A DNA stretch of 64,000 nucleotides, from assembly GCA_900768815.1 (NCBI GenBank), contig CAAGEE010000002.1, forward strand, positions 1-64,000, in the 5' to 3' direction. The translations under genes were made by a program, and so were the position numbers. This document shows positions 1-8,325 of the stretch, in pieces. The notes under the pieces are model-generated. The model ran no database searches, was not told the DNA's origin, and worked only from the letters and a program-made list of their open reading frames with translations. Each line of letters starts with the position of its first letter. Position 1 is the first letter of the stretch. Source of the DNA: Bacilli bacterium. Lineage in GTDB: Bacteria > Bacillota_I > Bacilli_A > RF39 > UBA660.

Positions 1-30
1 TAAATGATAGAATAGAAAGAAGTGATTAAA

Positions 31-957
31 ATGGATATGTACCAAAAAAGAAAAATCAGAGCAGAAAAGAAAAATAATGATAGTCAAAAGAGTTTTTCAA
101 AAGTTTCCATTTCGTGGTATCCAGGTCATATGGCTAAGACTAAGCGTGAAATTATGGAAAAACTTAACTTAATAGATGTTGTTTATGAGGTTATTGATGC
201 TAGAATGCCTTTATCATCTAAGATAGTTGATATAGATGAGTTAATTAAAGATAAGCCTAGAATATTAGTTATGACTAAATATGATTTATGTGATAAGACT
301 GAGACTGATAAGATTATTAAATATTATGAGAATATGGGATATAAGGTTGTGCCAGTTGATTTAATGAGTGGTTTGAATGTTAAGAAAATTCTTGATTATA
401 CTAAAGAAATTATGAATATAGAGAATAAGAAACGTGAAAATAAGGGAATGAAGCCTAGAGCTGCTCGTGCTTTAATTGTAGGAGTTCCTAATGCCGGTAA
501 GAGTACTTTAATAAATAGATTAGTTGGTAAGAAATCAGCAGGTGTTGGCGATACTCCAGGATTTACGAAGAGTCTTAGTTGGATTAGAATTAATAAAGAT
601 GTAGAACTTTTAGATTCTCCCGGTATATTATGGCCCAAGATGGAAGATCAGGAGGCAGCACATATACTTGCGTGTTTATCTTCAATAAAAGAAGAAATAT
701 TAAATCCAGATGCGATTGCAGTATTTATACTAAAGAAGCTTTATGAACTTTATCCAGAACGTTTAGAAGAAAGATATGGAATAGTTGAGTTAGATGAAGA
801 TTTAATTGAAGTATATGATATGATTGCAAAAAGACGTGGGGCCTTATCTAGAGGTGGTGTTGCTGACTATGATAAAGTATCTAATATTATTATTAGAGAT
901 TTAAAAAATGGTTATTTTGGTAATATTACTTTTGATAGGTTAGATGTAAAGAAGTAG
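31..957 (+). CDS. rbgA: Ribosome biogenesis GTPase RbgA/YlqF
   Basis: Circularly permuted GTPase that acts in late assembly of the 50S ribosomal subunit. The G4-like motif TKYD (about residue 83) comes before the P-loop GVPNAGKST (about 151) and the G3 motif DSPG (about 196), the order typical of the YlqF/YawG family. The N-terminal WYPGHMAKT segment is also a family mark. The length of 308 residues fits. A GTG at 22 is in frame, but the ATG at 31 sits 3 bases after an AGTGAT Shine-Dalgarno, so I start there. It is followed by rnhB and topA, as in Bacillus. Confidence 0.93.
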   Translation: MDMYQKRKIRAEKKNNDSQKSFSKVSISWYPGHMAKTKREIMEKLNLIDVVYEVIDARMPLSSKIVDIDELIKDKPRILVMTKYDLCDKTETDKIIKYYENMGYKVVPVDLMSGLNVKKILDYTKEIMNIENKKRENKGMKPRAARALIVGVPNAGKSTLINRLVGKKSAGVGDTPGFTKSLSWIRINKDVELLDSPGILWPKMEDQEAAHILACLSSIKEEILNPDAIAVFILKKLYELYPERLEERYGIVELDEDLIEVYDMIAKRRGALSRGGVADYDKVSNIIIRDLKNGYFGNITFDRLDVKK

Positions 958-983
958 AAAAACTGCTTTTTTTCTTTCTTAAT
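950..983 (+). terminator. Weak terminator after rbgA
   Basis: Short stem AAGTAG/CTGCTT, with one G-U pair and an A-rich loop, runs into a T-rich stretch. It overlaps the rbgA stop codon. The stem is weak, so read-through into rnhB is likely. Confidence 0.35.
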
Positions 984-1021
984 AAAATATTAGTGTGTTA
1001 AAATATTTTTTGGTGAAGTAT

Positions 1022-1645
1022 ATGAATGATAATTATATGTATGAAAGAGAATTAAGAGAAAAGGGAATTAAATATATAGCAGGGGTTGATGAAGTTGGAA
1101 GAGGTCCTTTAGTTGGTCCTGTAGTAGCAGCTTGTGTTGTACTACCTGATGAATTTAATTTAGATGGGTTAACTGATTCTAAGAAATTATCTGAGAAAAA
1201 GCGAGATTTCTTTTTTGAGGAGATAAAAAGACAAGCACTTGGTATTGGTGTTGGAATAATTGATGAGAAAAAAATAGATGAAGTTAATATATATGAAGCT
1301 ACTAAACTTGCAATGAAGAAGGCAATAGAAGAATGCAATAAGCAAATAGAAATAGAGCATATATTGATAGATGCTATGCCATTAGAATTAGATATTCCAA
1401 CTACTTCTATTATTAAGGGAGACTTAAAAAGTATTACGATTAGTGCGGCTTCAGTTATTGCAAAAGTTACAAGAGATAGAATGCTATATGAACTTGATTT
1501 AAAATATCCAATGTATGATTTTAAACATAATAAGGGGTATCCTACAAAGAAACATTTAGAAGCAATTGATAAGTATGGAATAATAGATGAACATAGAAGA
1601 AGTTATGGACCAGTTGCGGATTACGTAAAAGAACATAATTTATAA
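1022..1645 (+). CDS. rnhB: Ribonuclease HII
   Basis: Endonuclease that cuts the RNA strand of RNA-DNA hybrids and removes misincorporated ribonucleotides. The signature GVDEVGRGPLVGPVVAA near the N-terminus carries the catalytic Asp-Glu pair. DSKKLS, the LIDAMPLELD segment and the SVIAKVTRD segment supply the rest of the DEDD site. The length of 207 residues is normal. Earlier in-frame GTG codons exist at 995 and 1013, but GGTGAAG at 1012 is a good ribosome site for the ATG at 1022. Confidence 0.93.
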   Translation: MNDNYMYERELREKGIKYIAGVDEVGRGPLVGPVVAACVVLPDEFNLDGLTDSKKLSEKKRDFFFEEIKRQALGIGVGIIDEKKIDEVNIYEATKLAMKKAIEECNKQIEIEHILIDAMPLELDIPTTSIIKGDLKSITISAASVIAKVTRDRMLYELDLKYPMYDFKHNKGYPTKKHLEAIDKYGIIDEHRRSYGPVADYVKEHNL

Positions 1646-1694
1646 TTTTTTTAGAATATCTATAAAATTATTCGTATAATAATTATAGAAGAGA

Positions 1695-1723
1695 TTGACA
1701 AATAGTTGTTTAATCGTTATAAG
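1695..1723 (+). promoter_or_regulatory. SigA-type promoter for topA
   Basis: TTGACA at 1695-1700 and TATAAG at 1718-1723, 17 bases apart. A GGGAGG ribosome site follows just before the topA ATG. Confidence 0.75.
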
Positions 1724-1742
1724 TTAATAAGGGAGGGATTTT

Positions 1743-3767
1743 ATGCCTAAAAATTTAGTTATAGTGGAAAGTCCTAGTAAAAGTAAGACAATCGAAAAGT
1801 ATTTAGGAAAAGATTATAAAGTAGTATCATCTAAGGGTCATATTCGTGATTTAGCAACTACTGGAAAATATGGTTTAGGTGTTGATATAGATGATGGGTT
1901 TAAACCTAGTTATGTTCCTATTAAGGGAAAAGGTAGTGTTATTAAAGAATTAAAGAAAGATGTAAAAGATTCTGATATGGTATATCTAGCAAGTGATCCT
2001 GATCGTGAGGGAGAAGCTATTGCTTGGCATTTAAAGGATGCTTTAGGTATAAAAGATAAGAATTATAAGAGAGTATTATTTAATGAGATTACCCATGATA
2101 AAGTAGTTGATGCGATTAATCATCCAACAGTTATTAATGAGGATTTAGTTAAGAGTCAAGAAACAAGAAGAATACTTGATCGTATTATTGGGTTTAGACT
2201 TTCTAAATTATTGCAAAGTAAAATTGGAGCTAAGAGTGCCGGTAGAGTACAGAGTGTTGCTTTAAAATTAATTGTTGATAGAGAAAGAGAAATAGAAGCA
2301 TTTGTACCAGAAGAGTACTGGACGATTACGGCTAAATTTAAGGATTATGAGGCTGGTCTTTTTAAGTATAAGGAAGATGATATTGAGTTAAAAACTAAGG
2401 AAGATGCAGATAAAGTACTTAGTGAGATTGGCGATACTTATACTGTTATTGATATTGATAAGAAAGAAAAGGCTAAGAAGAGTAAGACTCCTTTTATTAC
2501 TTCAACTTTACAACAAGAGGCTTCTACTAAGTTAGGTTTTCCAGCCAAGAAAACTATGAGTATAGCTCAGAAGTTATATGAGGGAATTGATTTGGGTAGT
2601 GAGACAGTGGGTCTTATTTCATACATGAGAACGGACTCTATTCGTTTATCTGATGAGTTTGTTGGACCAACTATGAAATATATTGAAGAAAACTATGGAA
2701 AGAACTATGTTGGATATGTAAAGAAATCTACTAAGACAGAAAATGTACAAGATGCACATGAAGCTATTAGACCAACAAGTATTTTAAGAGAGCCTTTAAA
2801 AGTTAAACAGTATTTGAGCAATGATGAGTTTAAGTTATATAGTTTAATATATAAGAGAACTTTAGCATCTTTAATGAGTGATGCTAAAGTTAATCAGACT
2901 ACGATAATTTTTGATAATAATGATTATAAATTTAAGACTACTGGTCAAATAATGATTTTTGATGGATACTTAAAAGTTTATCAAGATTATGAATCTAGTG
3001 AAGATAAAATTTTACCTGAATTTGGTAAGGATGAAAAGTGTATTTCGACTGATGTTTTATCAGAACAACATTTTACTAAACCTCCAGCTAGGTATACAGA
3101 AGCTAAATTAATTAAAGAGATGGAAGATTTAGGAATAGGTAGACCTTCTACTTATGCTAAAACAATTGATACTATTAAAGAACGTAATTATGTAGAAATG
3201 GAAGATAAGAAGTTTAAACCAACAACTATTGGAATTGAAACTACTGATAAATTACAAGAATTTTTTAGTGATTTAATTAATGTTGAGTATACAAGGGATA
3301 TGGAGGAAGAACTTGATGATATTGCGGAAGGCAGTTTAGTTTGGAATGATGTTTTAAAAAAATTTTATGATTTGTTTGAACCTAGAGTAAAAGATGCTTT
3401 TTCAGATATGGAAAAGAAGGCACCAGAAGAGACTGGAGAAGTTTGTCCAGAATGTGGAAGTCCTTTAGTTAAGAGAAAAGGTCGTTATGGAGAATTTGTT
3501 GCTTGTAGTAATTATCCTGAATGTAAATATGTAAAAAAGGAAGAAAAAGAAGTAGTTGAGATTATGGATTGTCCATTTTGCAAAGATGGAAAGATTGTAG
3601 AAAAAAAGACTCGTAAAGGTAAGATTTTTTATGGATGTAGTAATTATCCAAAATGTAAGACTGCTTGTTGGGATAAACCTATTGGAGAAGTTTGCCCAGA
3701 ATGTGGAAAATTACTAGTTTCTAAAAATAGTACTATTAAATGTAGTGAATGTAGTTATGAAAAATAA
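1743..3767 (+). CDS. topA: DNA topoisomerase I (type IA)
   Basis: Relaxes negative supercoils through a 5'-phosphotyrosine intermediate. The Toprim domain is at residues 1-115, with an early Glu (VIVESPSK) and the DPDREGEAIAW motif. The active-site Tyr lies in LISYMRTDS near residue 293. The C-terminus carries three four-Cys zinc ribbons from about 570 to 674 (CPECGSPL, CPFCKDGK, CPECGKLL). The length of 674 residues fits the Bacillus enzyme. It has its own promoter and a strong terminator. Confidence 0.97.
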   Translation: MPKNLVIVESPSKSKTIEKYLGKDYKVVSSKGHIRDLATTGKYGLGVDIDDGFKPSYVPIKGKGSVIKELKKDVKDSDMVYLASDPDREGEAIAWHLKDALGIKDKNYKRVLFNEITHDKVVDAINHPTVINEDLVKSQETRRILDRIIGFRLSKLLQSKIGAKSAGRVQSVALKLIVDREREIEAFVPEEYWTITAKFKDYEAGLFKYKEDDIELKTKEDADKVLSEIGDTYTVIDIDKKEKAKKSKTPFITSTLQQEASTKLGFPAKKTMSIAQKLYEGIDLGSETVGLISYMRTDSIRLSDEFVGPTMKYIEENYGKNYVGYVKKSTKTENVQDAHEAIRPTSILREPLKVKQYLSNDEFKLYSLIYKRTLASLMSDAKVNQTTIIFDNNDYKFKTTGQIMIFDGYLKVYQDYESSEDKILPEFGKDEKCISTDVLSEQHFTKPPARYTEAKLIKEMEDLGIGRPSTYAKTIDTIKERNYVEMEDKKFKPTTIGIETTDKLQEFFSDLINVEYTRDMEEELDDIAEGSLVWNDVLKKFYDLFEPRVKDAFSDMEKKAPEETGEVCPECGSPLVKRKGRYGEFVACSNYPECKYVKKEEKEVVEIMDCPFCKDGKIVEKKTRKGKIFYGCSNYPKCKTACWDKPIGEVCPECGKLLVSKNSTIKCSECSYEK

Positions 3768-3802
3768 AAATATTTAGTAAAAAACTAAATATTTTTTATT
3801 TT
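3768..3802 (+). terminator. Rho-independent terminator of topA
   Basis: Perfect 11-bp stem AAATATTTAGT (3768-3778) / ACTAAATATTT (3784-3794) with a 5-base A loop, directly after the stop codon and followed by T-rich sequence. Confidence 0.85.
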
Positions 3803-3865
3803 ATATTATTTTTCTGTTATACTTTAAGTGTAGGGTTACTATGTTATTAGGAGGGTAAGGTATAT

Positions 3866-4726
3866 ATGGGGTATCGTTTATGGTGTGGGGAATTTGAAAA
3901 TATAGATTTGTCTTCTTCTTTGATACCAGCACAACTTGATATGTTTGGAGATGAAGTTAAAGAAAGAGCTAGAGTAATTACAATTGATGGAAGAGATGAG
4001 TTTAATATAGAAGATATTGATTCTTTAACTTCACTTTTTAAGAATGAAGATGAGTTTAGAATGTGGCTTATTTCTATGGGGTATTTTGAAAATGATTTGG
4101 ATTCTCATGTTATATTGACACATAAATATAAGGGGTTAAAAGAAGATTATGTTGTTTATAATAATTCCTTCCTTGGAAAATGTGCTAGAGAAGTTCAAAA
4201 AAAGAAACTTAATGGAGCGTTAGATAGTGATATTTGGCTAGAAAGGACAGATGAAATAATTTCTTTTGCAAGAGGTATTACAAGATATTTAAGAAATGTT
4301 GATACAAGGAATGAGTTACTTGAACTTGGGTTTGCTCCTGGACTTTATAATGGATTGCTTGAATACTCTGGTTTTCAAAAAGATGAAAGCTTTAATATGA
4401 TAGTTAATGGATGCTTAAGATATAGAGATTTAAGAAAGCTTGTTGTTTTTGAAGATAAAAAGAGAAATTTAAGAGAGAAGGAGTTTGCTCAAGTATTAGA
4501 GAGTGATATAGTAGATAGGGAATTAAGATGTAGTCCAATTAAGAGTTCGATAATAGAAGATGTTTATAATACTAGAGATTCTTTAGGAGAAATAGATTGG
4601 GAGAGAGTTTTTAATACTATTAGTACAGATGATTTATTTAGATGTGAGAATTTTACTGATTTACAAAAAGTTGGATATTTTAAAAGTTATGAAACGAGAA
4701 AGAGTTCGGGGTATGATGGTAGGTGA
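3866..4726 (+). CDS. Conserved-looking hypothetical protein between topA and xerC
   Basis: I do not recognise this 286-residue protein. It looks soluble: no signal peptide or membrane segment, mixed charge, mostly helical-looking from residue 100 on. The N-terminal 50 residues include LDMFGDEVKERARVIT, which resembles a short docking or strand region. AGGAGG at 3849-3855 gives a good start. It overlaps the xerC ribosome site, so the two are probably cotranscribed. In Bacillus the gene in this slot is trmFO; this protein has no FAD-binding motif and is not TrmFO. A TATACT -10 element is at 3818-3823. Confidence 0.7.
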   Translation: MGYRLWCGEFENIDLSSSLIPAQLDMFGDEVKERARVITIDGRDEFNIEDIDSLTSLFKNEDEFRMWLISMGYFENDLDSHVILTHKYKGLKEDYVVYNNSFLGKCAREVQKKKLNGALDSDIWLERTDEIISFARGITRYLRNVDTRNELLELGFAPGLYNGLLEYSGFQKDESFNMIVNGCLRYRDLRKLVVFEDKKRNLREKEFAQVLESDIVDRELRCSPIKSSIIEDVYNTRDSLGEIDWERVFNTISTDDLFRCENFTDLQKVGYFKSYETRKSSGYDGR

Positions 4727-4734
4727 TATAAGTA

Positions 4735-5643
4735 ATGATAAAAGAATTACAAGAATATTGTGATTATTTAAAATATCAGAAGAATTATTCGGAGTATACT
4801 ATAGAAAATTATTGTAGTGATATTATACAGTATTTAGATTATTTGGATAGTGAAGAAATTAACTTTAAAAAGGTTGAGTATAGTGATTTAAGATTTTATC
4901 TTATGTATTTAAAAGAGAAAAAACGAGAAAATAATTCTTCAATAGATAGGAAACTTAGTGCGTTAAGAGGTTTTTATAAGTTTTTAGCAACAGAAAAAAT
5001 AGTTGATAATAATGCTTTTTCTTTAGTAACTGGATTAAAAAAAGAAAAGAAATTACCGAGATATTTTGAATATAATGAGTTAGAGGAGTTGTTTAAAGTA
5101 CCAGATTTAAGAACGGCTCTTGGACAGCGTGATCGTTTAATACTTGAAATGTTATACGCTACTGGTTTACGAGTTGGAGAACTTGTGTCAGTAAAAGTTA
5201 GTGATATTGATTTAGGTAGTAGAGTTATTTTAGTGGTTGGAAAAGGAAATAAAGAAAGAAGAGTTACTTATGGAGATTATTGTAATGATGCCTTAAAACT
5301 ATATTTGAGTGATGGCTATCTTAAACTTAATAAGACTTGTAGTGCTTATTTATTTTTAAATAATAATGGAGAGGTTATTACAGAAAGAGGTATTAGATAT
5401 ATACTTGATCGAGTAATTAAGAAGACCAGTTTAAATAAATCTATATCCCCACACGTTCTTAGACATAGTTTTGCAACACATTTATTAAATGAAGGGTGTG
5501 ACTTGTTAACAGTACAAAAATTACTAGGACATGAGAGTATTAGTGCTACTCAGATTTATACACATGTTACGACTGATAGATTAAAAGAAGTATATTATAA
5601 TAGTTTTCCTAGAGCAATAAAAAAAGATAATAATGATAACTAG
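4735..5643 (+). CDS. xerC: Tyrosine recombinase XerC/XerD type
   Basis: Site-specific recombinase of the kind that resolves chromosome dimers at dif. The N-terminal SAM-like DNA-binding domain spans residues 1-85 and the catalytic domain about 105-295. The catalytic set is complete: Arg in ATGLRVGEL, Lys in GKGNKERRV, HVLRH, and LLGHESISATQIYTHV with the nucleophilic Tyr. The length of 302 residues matches XerC/XerD. Position after topA suggests XerC (CodV) and not XerD, but motifs alone do not separate the two. The ribosome site GGTGAT overlaps the end of the previous gene. Confidence 0.9.
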   Translation: MIKELQEYCDYLKYQKNYSEYTIENYCSDIIQYLDYLDSEEINFKKVEYSDLRFYLMYLKEKKRENNSSIDRKLSALRGFYKFLATEKIVDNNAFSLVTGLKKEKKLPRYFEYNELEELFKVPDLRTALGQRDRLILEMLYATGLRVGELVSVKVSDIDLGSRVILVVGKGNKERRVTYGDYCNDALKLYLSDGYLKLNKTCSAYLFLNNNGEVITERGIRYILDRVIKKTSLNKSISPHVLRHSFATHLLNEGCDLLTVQKLLGHESISATQIYTHVTTDRLKEVYYNSFPRAIKKDNNDN

Positions 5644-5664
5644 AGTTAAATATTCTAGTTTTTA
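5638..5664 (+). terminator. Weak terminator after xerC
   Basis: Stem AACTAGA (5638-5644) / TCTAGTT (5654-5660) overlaps the xerC stop and is followed by a short T run. Confidence 0.5.
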
Positions 5665-5748
5665 TTATGTAAATTATTTGATTTTACTTTATCTTTTTTG
5701 ACATTTTAGTTATAATAGTGTTGTCAATGAAGGATGTGGTGTCTTTTT

Positions 5749-6033
5749 ATGGATTTTGAATTTTCTAGTAAAGAAGAACTTTATCAGAGAGTTAAGCCAG
5801 CACTTAGAGCTAAAGCCATGGAACTTAAAAGACTAGGTTATTCGCATATAAAAGAGAATGATGTATGGAATTATTTAATTGAAACTAAATGGTGTAAGGC
5901 TCATGATTTAATGCTTTCTGATATAGTTAATGATATTTTAAGAACTAATAATGAGAAGATAGATATGTATTTAAAAGAAAAATTAAATGGTGATAGGACA
6001 CAATATTTTGATAAGAATTTAGAAATTTTATGA
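5749..6033 (+). CDS. comN: Post-transcriptional regulator, ComN (YrzD) family
   Basis: Small soluble protein of 94 residues. The pattern LKRLGYSHIKENDVWNYL, then KW, then LSDIVNDILRT, matches the ComN/Post_transc_reg family. In Bacillus ComN controls comE mRNA and sits near secDF, as here (secDF starts 11 bases later). The start is the ATG at 5749 with GGATGTGGTG upstream; an ATG at 5734 is in frame but has the ribosome site touching it. A TATAAT lies at 5711-5716. Family assignment is by remembered pattern and context. Confidence 0.75.
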   Translation: MDFEFSSKEELYQRVKPALRAKAMELKRLGYSHIKENDVWNYLIETKWCKAHDLMLSDIVNDILRTNNEKIDMYLKEKLNGDRTQYFDKNLEIL

Positions 6034-6044
6034 GGTGAGGTTAC

Positions 6045-8318
6045 ATGAAAAGTAAAAATGGTAAAAAGAATGTTATTATTACAGCTATTTTAATGGGTTT
6101 ATTAGCAGTAGTAATTTGTTTGTTATTTATTCCACTTTTTAAGAATTTAAAATTTGGATTAGATTTACAAGGTGGATTTGAAATATTATACAAAGTTGAT
6201 TCTATTGATGGTTCTAAGATGAATAGTAGTAAGTTAACAGCTACTTATAAAACTTTAAGTAAGAGAATTGATAGTTTAGGTGTTAGTGAACCTGAAATAA
6301 TATTAGAGGGTAATGATAAGATTAGGGTTAAACTTGCTGGAGTTACTGATCCTGAACAAGCACGTACGCAATTATCAACTGTTGCGACATTATCTTTTAG
6401 AGATACTAATGATAATTTATTGATGACTAGCGAGGTTTTAAAAGCTGGAGGAGCTAAAGTTAGTCAAGATTCTTCTGGAAACCCAGCTGTTTTATTAACA
6501 GTTAAAGATAAGGATAAATTTTATGAGGTTACTAATAAAGTAAAAGATTATGAGAAGAACATGATTGTTATTTGGTTGGACTATAATGGTATGACTGATA
6601 GTTTTGCTAAAGAAGGTAGTTTATGTGGAACTTCTGAATCTAATTGTTTAAGTGCAGCTACTGTATCACAAGGCTTTGCCAGTGATGTTATTATTCAAGG
6701 AAACTTTACTGAAGATGAAGTTAATAATTTGGTAGATTTAATTAATTCTGGGTCTTTACCTAGTAAATTAACTGAAATATCTTCTAAGACAGTAGGAGCT
6801 TCGTTTGGTGATGATACTTTACAAAAAACATTAATTGCAGGTGTTATTGGTGTTGTATTAATTGGTGTTTTATTGGTTGTTATTTATCATTTTTCTGGAT
6901 TTGTTTCAACTATATCAATGTTACTATATACATTCTTAGTATTCTTAGTATTCTGGCTTGTAGGTGGTGTTTTAACACTTCCTGGTATTGCTGCTTTAGT
7001 ACTTGGAATTGGTATGTCAGTTGATTCTAATGTTATTACATTTGCTCGCATTAAAGAGGAATTATATAAAGGTAAAAGTCTGCCTTTAGCATTTAAGGAA
7101 GGTGTTAAGTGTAGTTTTAGTGCTATACTTGATTCTAACTTAACTACTTTGATAGTTGCGATTATTATGTTTATATTTGGTGAATCTAGTATTAAGGGAT
7201 TTGCTACAATGTTAATTATTACAGTTATTGTTACAATGTTTACAATGGTATTCTTAACTAGAATTTTATTAAATTTATTTGTTAAGACTAATTACTTTAA
7301 TGATAAGACAAAATTATTTATTGGGGTAAATAGTGAAGATATTCCAAATGTAAATAAAAATGAAAAAGTAAAGAAAGTACCATTTGCAAAAGTTGATTTC
7401 TTAAAAAATAGAAAATTATTTGCTGGGGTATCAGCAATCATTATTTTAGTTGGGGCAGTTACTATTGGTTTCTGTGGATTAAACTTGGGAATTGATTATA
7501 GAGCAGGATCAGATATTACAATAGCAACAAATAAAGATTTAACTAAGAAACAAATAAATAGTGATTTAAGAGAATTAGGATTGAAGAGTTCAGATATTAC
7601 TATTGGTGATGAAGAGACTGTAATTAGAATTGATTCAGCACTTGATGGAGATAAAGTTAAAGAAGTTAATACATATTTTGAAGATAAGTATGATGCTAAA
7701 GTTAATATTGGAGTTGTTTCTAATGTTGTACAAAGAGAATTAATTAAGAATGCAATTCTTTCAGTGCTATTAGCACTTGTTGGTATTATTCTTTATGTAT
7801 CTTTCAGATTTAAATTTAGTTATGCTGTATCAGGAGTTCTTGCATTATTACATGATGTATTAATTATGATAGCTTTATTTGGTATATTTAATATTGAAGT
7901 TTCATCTATGTTTATTGCAGCACTTTTAGCTATCATTGGTTATTCAATTAATGATACAATAGTTACATTTGACCGTATAAGAGAGAAATTAAAGAATGAA
8001 GATGAATCAAAGTTAAGTTATGATGAGTTTTATGATTTATGTAATATTAGTATTAGAGAAACTTTCGGTCGTACTATAAATACTACTATTACTACTTTGA
8101 TACCTGTTATTACATTAATAATTTTAGGTTCTAGTGAGATACTTTCATTTAATTTAGCAATGTTAATTGGATTAATTGCTGGTACTTATTCAACTATTTT
8201 TATAGCAACAGCATTATTCTTAGTATTAGAAAAGAAAAATTTAGGTAAACCTAAAAAAGTAAAAAGAGTTTATACTGATGAATTTGAGGAAAAGAAAATA
8301 AAGGGAATTAATTGTTAG
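6045..8318 (+). CDS. secDF: Fused protein translocase subunits SecD-SecF
   Basis: Membrane protein that uses the proton motive force to help Sec-dependent export. The SecD half has the FGLDLQGGFEILYKV motif just after TM1, a large extracytoplasmic domain and a block of five TM helices around residues 265-405. The SecF half starts near residue 455 and has the GLNLGIDYRAGSDI motif after its first TM, then its own TM block. The 757-residue fusion with about 12 TM helices is the Bacillus arrangement. The ribosome site GAGGTGAGG fixes the ATG. Confidence 0.96.
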   Translation: MKSKNGKKNVIITAILMGLLAVVICLLFIPLFKNLKFGLDLQGGFEILYKVDSIDGSKMNSSKLTATYKTLSKRIDSLGVSEPEIILEGNDKIRVKLAGVTDPEQARTQLSTVATLSFRDTNDNLLMTSEVLKAGGAKVSQDSSGNPAVLLTVKDKDKFYEVTNKVKDYEKNMIVIWLDYNGMTDSFAKEGSLCGTSESNCLSAATVSQGFASDVIIQGNFTEDEVNNLVDLINSGSLPSKLTEISSKTVGASFGDDTLQKTLIAGVIGVVLIGVLLVVIYHFSGFVSTISMLLYTFLVFLVFWLVGGVLTLPGIAALVLGIGMSVDSNVITFARIKEELYKGKSLPLAFKEGVKCSFSAILDSNLTTLIVAIIMFIFGESSIKGFATMLIITVIVTMFTMVFLTRILLNLFVKTNYFNDKTKLFIGVNSEDIPNVNKNEKVKKVPFAKVDFLKNRKLFAGVSAIIILVGAVTIGFCGLNLGIDYRAGSDITIATNKDLTKKQINSDLRELGLKSSDITIGDEETVIRIDSALDGDKVKEVNTYFEDKYDAKVNIGVVSNVVQRELIKNAILSVLLALVGIILYVSFRFKFSYAVSGVLALLHDVLIMIALFGIFNIEVSSMFIAALLAIIGYSINDTIVTFDRIREKLKNEDESKLSYDEFYDLCNISIRETFGRTINTTITTLIPVITLIILGSSEILSFNLAMLIGLIAGTYSTIFIATALFLVLEKKNLGKPKKVKRVYTDEFEEKKIKGINC

Positions 8319-8325
8319 AGAGGAG

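Noticed and set aside
5698..5716. TTGACA and TATAAT before comN as a promoter pair
   Set aside because: Spacing is only 7 bases; the TATAAT may work with a weaker -35 further upstream.
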